From NCBI RefSeq assembly GCF_000819985.1, contig NZ_CDBZ01000077.1, positions 1 through 41,881 of the forward strand: a DNA stretch of 41,881 bases. Reading direction: 5' to 3'. Of the stretch, positions 37,901-41,881 are shown one piece after another. The notes under the pieces are model-generated. The model saw nothing but the letters and a program-made list of their open reading frames with translations. It had not been told where the DNA came from and did not search any database. The translations under genes and the position numbers were made by a program. How positions within the stretch are numbered: position 1 is the first letter of the stretch; each line of letters begins with the position of its first letter. This DNA comes from Aeromonas media. Lineage in GTDB: Bacteria > Pseudomonadota > Gammaproteobacteria > Enterobacterales > Aeromonadaceae.

Positions 37901-38632
37901 TCAAGGCTGGTAAGGCTTGGCCAGCGTCGCGACCTCGCCGCTCTCCACCATGGCCTGCAACGCCTGCGCCAGCACAGGCCCGAGCGCATGATGGGGTGAG
38001 TGCTTGCTCATGCCCAGATAGAGCACCACGGGATGAGGCGGGCGGTAGTCCGCCTTCATGAGGCTGGCGTCGTTGCGCTGGCTCAGGGCGTAATCCACCT
38101 GGCAGTCGGTGCCTATCATCAGGGACAGATGGCCCCGCTCCACCATGCGCAGCAACTGATCCTCGGTCGGCACCCCATGCTTGTCGAGCTGGCTGTCATC
38201 ATCGAAGGGGGCGAAATAGGCGGAGTTGAGCACATAGCCTATCTCTCGGCCGCGCAGATCAGCGTAGGTTTTCAGGGGGGCCACCGCCGCCGCCTTGCCG
38301 TAGAACGCCGGCCGGCACTGGTAATAGGGTGGTTGCAGGTAATCGATGAAGGCCGCCCGCTCTCGCGTATGGGCCAATCCTATCATCAAGTCCGCCTGAC
38401 CGGTCTGCATCTGTTTGAGTGCCCGTCCCCAGGGCACCCGCTTGAGGGTGAGCGCGATGCCGCTGCGAGCCTGCAGCTGGTGCAGAATGTCGATATCCAG
38501 ACCATGAAACTCGTCGTCTTGTGCGAGCATGCGAAACGGGGGCCAGACATCAGTTACCACCGTCAGGGTTGGCGCCCCTTGCACCCAGCAGGCAAACAAC
38601 AGACCAAGCACTCCCCAGCTTGTCTTGCCCAT
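37901..38632 (-). CDS. Family-3 periplasmic solute-binding protein, substrate unknown
   Basis: Exported protein of 243 residues with a signal peptide (about 1-19, ending WVQGA). The fold is the amino-acid type (SBP_bac_3) with VVTDVWPPF, GLDIDI and GRALKQMQTGQADLMIG. It has no dedicated permease next to it. Its 85-base spacing from btuC suggests co-transcription, but it does not look like BtuF (the cobalamin-binding protein is of another fold class). The ribosome site is weak. It could serve as a sensor or belong to an unlinked transporter. Confidence 0.8.
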   Translation of the reverse strand: MGKTSWGVLGLLFACWVQGAPTLTVVTDVWPPFRMLAQDDEFHGLDIDILHQLQARSGIALTLKRVPWGRALKQMQTGQADLMIGLAHTRERAAFIDYLQPPYYQCRPAFYGKAAAVAPLKTYADLRGREIGYVLNSAYFAPFDDDSQLDKHGVPTEDQLLRMVERGHLSLMIGTDCQVDYALSQRNDASLMKADYRPPHPVVLYLGMSKHSPHHALGPVLAQALQAMVESGEVATLAKPYQP

Positions 38633-38690
38633 CCAGTTTCAACCTTTTGTTGCCACATCCTTGTGGCATAAAAATACCCTCAAGCCCCAC

Positions 38691-38720
38691 TTATGGAAAC
38701 CCGGGAAGTCGAGATAAAAT
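38691..38720 (+). promoter_or_regulatory. Candidate promoter of the DUF486 gene
   Basis: TTATGG at 38691-38696, an 18-base spacer, then TAAAAT at 38715-38720, about 25 bases before the ATG. A small GCCACA/TGTGGC hairpin lies upstream at 38652-38667. Confidence 0.35.
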
Positions 38721-38744
38721 GCATTGATTTCAAAGGAGAACCTA

Positions 38745-39101
38745 ATGAACCCTATCATGACCAGTATCGGTCTGCTGATCTGCAGCAACGTCTTCATGAC
38801 CTTCGCCTGGTATGCCCATCTCAAGAGCATGAACCACAAGCCCTGGATCATCGCCGCCCTGGTGAGTTGGGGTATCGCCCTGTTCGAGTACCTGCTGCAG
38901 GTGCCCGCCAACCGTATCGGCCACACCGTGCTGACAGTCGGTCAGCTCAAGATCCTGCAGGAGGTGATCACCCTCACCGTGTTCGTCCCCTTCTCCATCT
39001 TCTATCTGAAGGAAGACCTGAAGTGGGACTACCTCTGGGCGGGCCTGTGCATCCTGGGCGCGGTGTTTTTTGTGTTTCGCGAGAAACTGACCGGTGCCTG
39101 A
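38745..39101 (+). CDS. DUF486 family small membrane protein
   Basis: A 118-residue integral membrane protein with four hydrophobic segments, matching the DUF486 family of drug/metabolite-transporter-like proteins. The family pattern of MTFAWYAHLK, the LVSWGIALFEY stretch, LQVPANRIG and a C-terminal FREKL is visible. Function unknown. AAGGAG lies six bases before the ATG. It precedes the PilT/PilU-type gene by 54 bases, but no functional link is evident. Confidence 0.88.
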   Translation: MNPIMTSIGLLICSNVFMTFAWYAHLKSMNHKPWIIAALVSWGIALFEYLLQVPANRIGHTVLTVGQLKILQEVITLTVFVPFSIFYLKEDLKWDYLWAGLCILGAVFFVFREKLTGA

Positions 39102-39155
39102 GGCTGTACACTAAAGCACATTGATCCCCCATCCCTTTGAGTGACGAGGCAACAC

Positions 39156-40295
39156 ATGGAATTGCGAGACATGCTACAGATCCTGGCCAAGCAGGATGGC
39201 TCCGACCTCTATCTCTCCACCGGGGCCCCCCCCTGCGCCAAGTTCAATGGCGCCCTGCGCCCCTTGAACGAGATGCCGCTCGAGCCGGGCGAAGTGGCCA
39301 GGATCGCCGCTGATCTCATGGACTCGGAGCAGAAGCAGCAGTTCGAGAAAGAGCTGGAGATGAACCTCGCCATCTCCCTGCCCCAGATAGGCCGTTTTCG
39401 GGTCAACATCTTCAAGCAGCGCAATGAAGTCTCTCTGGTGGCGCGCAACATCAAGACCGAGATACCCCGTTTCGAGGATCTCAAACTCCCCCCGGTGCTG
39501 CTCGACACCATCATGGAGAAGCGCGGCCTGGTGCTCTTCGTCGGCGGCACCGGCTCGGGCAAGTCCACCTCGCTGGCGGCCCTCATCGACCATCGCAACC
39601 GCAACAGCGGTGGTCACATCATCACCATCGAGGATCCGGTGGAGTTCGTCCATCGCCACCGCAAGAGCATCATCAACCAGCGGGAGGTGGGGGTGGACAC
39701 CCGCAGCTTCCATGCGGCCCTGAAGAACACCCTGCGCCAGGCACCGGACGTCATCCTCATCGGTGAGATCCGTGACCGGGAGACCATGGAGCATGCGCTG
39801 GCCTTCTCGGAGACCGGGCATCTGGCCATCTCCACCCTGCACGCCAACAACGCCAACCAGGCGCTGGACCGCATCATCAACTTCTTCCCCGAGGAGCGCA
39901 GGCCCCAGCTGCTCAACGATCTTGGCAACAACCTCAAGGCCTTCGTCTCCCAGCGGCTGGTGAAGACCACCGAGGGCGGCCGCCGGGCGGCGGTGGAGGT
40001 CATGATCGGCACTCACACCATTCGCGATCTCATCAAGCGCGGCGAGTTTGGCGGCCTCAAGGATATCATGGAGAAATCCAGGGCCCTTGGCATGGTCACC
40101 TTCGACAGCACCCTGTTCGATCTGGTGGTGGAGGGGGTGATCGACGAAGAGGAGGCAGTCAAGAACGCCGATTCCCAGAACAACCTGCGCCTCAAGATCA
40201 AGCTGTGGAAGGAAAAGGGGCAGATAGGCAACAGTGCGGAGGCCAGCGGCTGGAGCCTGGAGCCCAGCAAGGATGAGAACAACGATATCTTCTAG
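39156..40295 (+). CDS. PilT/PilU-family type IVa pilus retraction ATPase
   Basis: Cytoplasmic secretion ATPase of 379 residues, the PilU-like branch by length and its extended C-terminus (ADSQNNLRLKIKLW then about 30 residues). Walker A GGTGSGKST is at 130-138, the Asp box ITIEDPVEF at 156-164, Walker B DVILIGEIRD at 198-207, and the His box TGHLAISTLHANNA at 220-233. Such ATPases power pilus retraction with PilT. No pilT is adjacent, so it may be an additional or displaced PilU-type copy. The ATG at 39156 has GAGG upstream; a GTG five codons earlier is an alternative. Confidence 0.88.
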   Translation: MELRDMLQILAKQDGSDLYLSTGAPPCAKFNGALRPLNEMPLEPGEVARIAADLMDSEQKQQFEKELEMNLAISLPQIGRFRVNIFKQRNEVSLVARNIKTEIPRFEDLKLPPVLLDTIMEKRGLVLFVGGTGSGKSTSLAALIDHRNRNSGGHIITIEDPVEFVHRHRKSIINQREVGVDTRSFHAALKNTLRQAPDVILIGEIRDRETMEHALAFSETGHLAISTLHANNANQALDRIINFFPEERRPQLLNDLGNNLKAFVSQRLVKTTEGGRRAAVEVMIGTHTIRDLIKRGEFGGLKDIMEKSRALGMVTFDSTLFDLVVEGVIDEEEAVKNADSQNNLRLKIKLWKEKGQIGNSAEASGWSLEPSKDENNDIF

Positions 40296-40317
40296 TCAGG
40301 CGCGACCCCTCCCCCGC

Positions 40318-40351
40318 TGAGCACACAGCCGCCCTCGCGGCTGTGTGCTCA
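40318..40351 (+). terminator. Long hairpin after the PilT/PilU-type gene
   Basis: A perfect 14-bp stem (TGAGCACACAGCCG and its complement) with a 6-base loop, 22 bases after the stop. There is no T run, so it is not a canonical intrinsic terminator. Confidence 0.4.
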
Positions 40352-40496
40352 ATGACCGCGCGGCCGATGCCTCTCCTCTGCACTCACCTCTTTGCCCTTC
40401 ATCCGGCCACAGGGTGAGCCATCCCCCCGAAGCAATGACGCTCGCCACATAAATGACAAAAAAATCAACTTAAGCCCCAACCCTGCCATCAATGTG

Positions 40497-40514
40497 GTTG
40501 AAAACCCTTTCAAA
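40497..40514. repeat. Small inverted repeat upstream of glgC
   Basis: TTGAAA and TTTCAA arms with an ACCC loop lie about 55-70 bases before the glgC start, and ATTGAT/ATATCAAT arms lie nearer it at 40534-40552. They could be operators or leader hairpins. No promoter was fixed. Confidence 0.3.
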
Positions 40515-40566
40515 CGGACCTCAAAAGAGGCACCATTGATGAGGTATATCAATAAAGGGGTATTCA

Positions 40567-41838
40567 ATGTTGTTACAACCAGCCAACACAGCAAGGTCCA
40601 GACAGTTATTGAACGAGACCATGGCGTTGGTGTTAGCCGGGGGGCGAGGCAGTCGGCTCCAGCAGTTGACGGACAACAGGGCAAAACCGGCCGTGCATTT
40701 TGGCGGCAAGTTCCGCATCATCGACTTCGTCCTCTCCAACTGCATCAACTCAGGGATCCGCCGGATCGGCGTGGTCACCCAGTACAAATCCCACAGTCTG
40801 CTGCGTCACCTGCAATCAGGCTGGTCCTTCCTGCGCTACCAGATGAACGAATTCATCGAACTGCTGCCGGCCCAGCAGCGCATTGACGAAGTCAGCTGGT
40901 ATCGCGGCACCGCCGATGCGGTCTACCAGAACATGGACATCATTCGCGAGCACGGCCCCAAATACGTGGTGGTGCTGGCGGGCGATCACATCTACAAGAT
41001 GGATTACGCCGCCATGCTGCTCGATCACGTCAACCTGGGCAGCCGGGTGACCGTGGCCTGCATCGAGGTGCCGCGCCGCGAGGCCCGCGCCTTTGGCGTG
41101 ATGGCGGTGGATGAGAGCCGCAAGATCAACGCCTTCGTCGAAAAACCCGCCGACCCGCCCGCCATGCCGGGCAAGCCCGACACCGCGCTGGCCTCCATGG
41201 GGGTCTACATCTTCGACGCCGACTACCTCTACCAACTGCTGGAAGAGGATCTCGCCAACGAGCAGTCCCACCACGACTTTGGCATGGACGTGATCCCGCG
41301 GGTGGTCAAGGAGGGTACCGCCTATGCCCATCCGTTCAGCCTCTCCTGCGTCGGCTGCTGCCCGCAGAAGCGTCCCTACTGGCGCGACGTGGGCACGGTG
41401 GACTCCTTCTGGGAGGCGAACATGGATCTCGCCTCGGTGACGCCCGAGCTCGACATCTACGATCAGGACTGGCCCATCTGGACCAGTCAGAGGATGACGG
41501 CCCCCGCCAAGTTCGTGCAGGATCAAAACGGCCAGCACGGCATGACCATCAACTCCCTGTTCGCCGGTGGCACCATCGTCAGCGGCTCCTTCATCGTCAG
41601 CTCTGTGCTGTTCACCAACGTGCGGATCGACTCCTTCTGCACCCTGGATCAGGCGGTGATCTTCCCCGGGGTCGAGATCGGGGCCGGCTGCCGGTTGCGC
41701 CGGGTGGTGATCGACAAGGGCTGCACCCTGCCGGAAGGCCTGGTGGTGGGCGAAAATGCCGATGAGGATGCCCGCCGCTTCTACCGCTCCGAGCAGGGCA
41801 TAGTGCTGGTCACCCAGGAGATGCTGGCCAGGCTGTGA
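40567..41838 (+). CDS. glgC: Glucose-1-phosphate adenylyltransferase
   Basis: ADP-glucose pyrophosphorylase, 423 residues; it makes ADP-glucose, the committed donor for glycogen synthesis. The nucleotide motif LAGGRGSRL is at 23-31, followed by [15 protein letters not shown]. The substrate-binding EKPADPP and the C-terminal left-handed beta-helix ([13 protein letters not shown] onward) are present. GGGG lies six bases before the ATG. glgA often follows; the window ends 43 bases after this stop, so it cannot be checked. The last bases carry a short GACAGCAA repeat. Confidence 0.95.
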   Translation: MLLQPANTARSRQLLNETMALVLAGGRGSRLQQLTDNRAKPAVHFGGKFRIIDFVLSNCINSGIRRIGVVTQYKSHSLLRHLQSGWSFLRYQMNEFIELLPAQQRIDEVSWYRGTADAVYQNMDIIREHGPKYVVVLAGDHIYKMDYAAMLLDHVNLGSRVTVACIEVPRREARAFGVMAVDESRKINAFVEKPADPPAMPGKPDTALASMGVYIFDADYLYQLLEEDLANEQSHHDFGMDVIPRVVKEGTAYAHPFSLSCVGCCPQKRPYWRDVGTVDSFWEANMDLASVTPELDIYDQDWPIWTSQRMTAPAKFVQDQNGQHGMTINSLFAGGTIVSGSFIVSSVLFTNVRIDSFCTLDQAVIFPGVEIGAGCRLRRVVIDKGCTLPEGLVVGENADEDARRFYRSEQGIVLVTQEMLARL

Positions 41839-41881
41839 CGACCCGGATGAGCCCTCCCCACCAAGACAGCAAGACAGCAAG

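Overview
The window looks like core chromosome of an Aeromonas (Gammaproteobacteria). This rests on the high G+C coding sequence, the yhcC/gltBD arrangement, the enteric-like carAB, dapB, serA, rpiA, dgkA and aroH proteins, and above all an M35 aspzincin peptidase of the Aeromonas EprA1/AsaP1 type. The species cannot be fixed from the sequence alone. No rRNA, tRNA, CRISPR array or prophage was seen. One complete IS30-family element is present. All family assignments come from reading the proteins against remembered family members; no database search was run.

Layout. 433-7866: yhcC (minus) diverges from gltBD (plus), the ammonia-assimilating glutamate synthase. 7947-10190: a three-gene amino-acid ABC importer (minus), most like the L-cystine type, whose promoter has been separated from its first gene by an IS30-family element at 10202-11287. 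11767-13284: a secreted M35 metallopeptidase followed, after a terminator hairpin, by a small secreted protein that is a stand-alone copy of the peptidase's own propeptide domain. 13606-16539: a DUF2913-like protein, an RhlE-type RNA helicase and a DedA membrane protein (all minus). 16887-18787: a predicted outer-membrane beta-barrel protein and a NERD-domain/zinc-finger protein (plus). 18847-20031: YaiW-like lipoprotein (minus). 20240-21328: a sterol-desaturase-type membrane hydroxylase whose 5' end looks frameshifted. 21386-29334: leuA (type II), carB, carA and dapB, all on the minus strand.

29656-31103: an NhaC-superfamily transporter with a MetJ-box-like site at its promoter, followed by an out-of-frame remnant of a second transporter C-terminus. 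31237-34144: 5-formyl-THF cyclo-ligase, rpiA and serA (plus). 34243-35828: dgkA (minus) diverges from a Trp-type DAHP synthase, aroH (plus). 36036-38632: btuD, btuC and a family-3 periplasmic binding protein (minus). 38745-41838: a DUF486 membrane protein, a PilT/PilU-type ATPase and glgC (plus); the window ends just after glgC.

How the genes work together. Much of the window is nitrogen and amino-acid biosynthesis: glutamate (gltBD), carbamoyl phosphate for arginine and pyrimidines (carAB), lysine/diaminopimelate (dapB), leucine (leuA), serine (serA) and aromatic amino acids (aroH). One-carbon and pentose metabolism (ygfA, rpiA), transport (cystine-type ABC, NhaC-type, BtuCD) and envelope functions are interspersed. 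The observations most worth a second look are the peptidase/free-propeptide pair, the IS insertion in the ABC leader, the MetJ-like site and C-terminal remnant around the NhaC-type gene, the probable frameshift in the hydroxylase, and the carAB control region.
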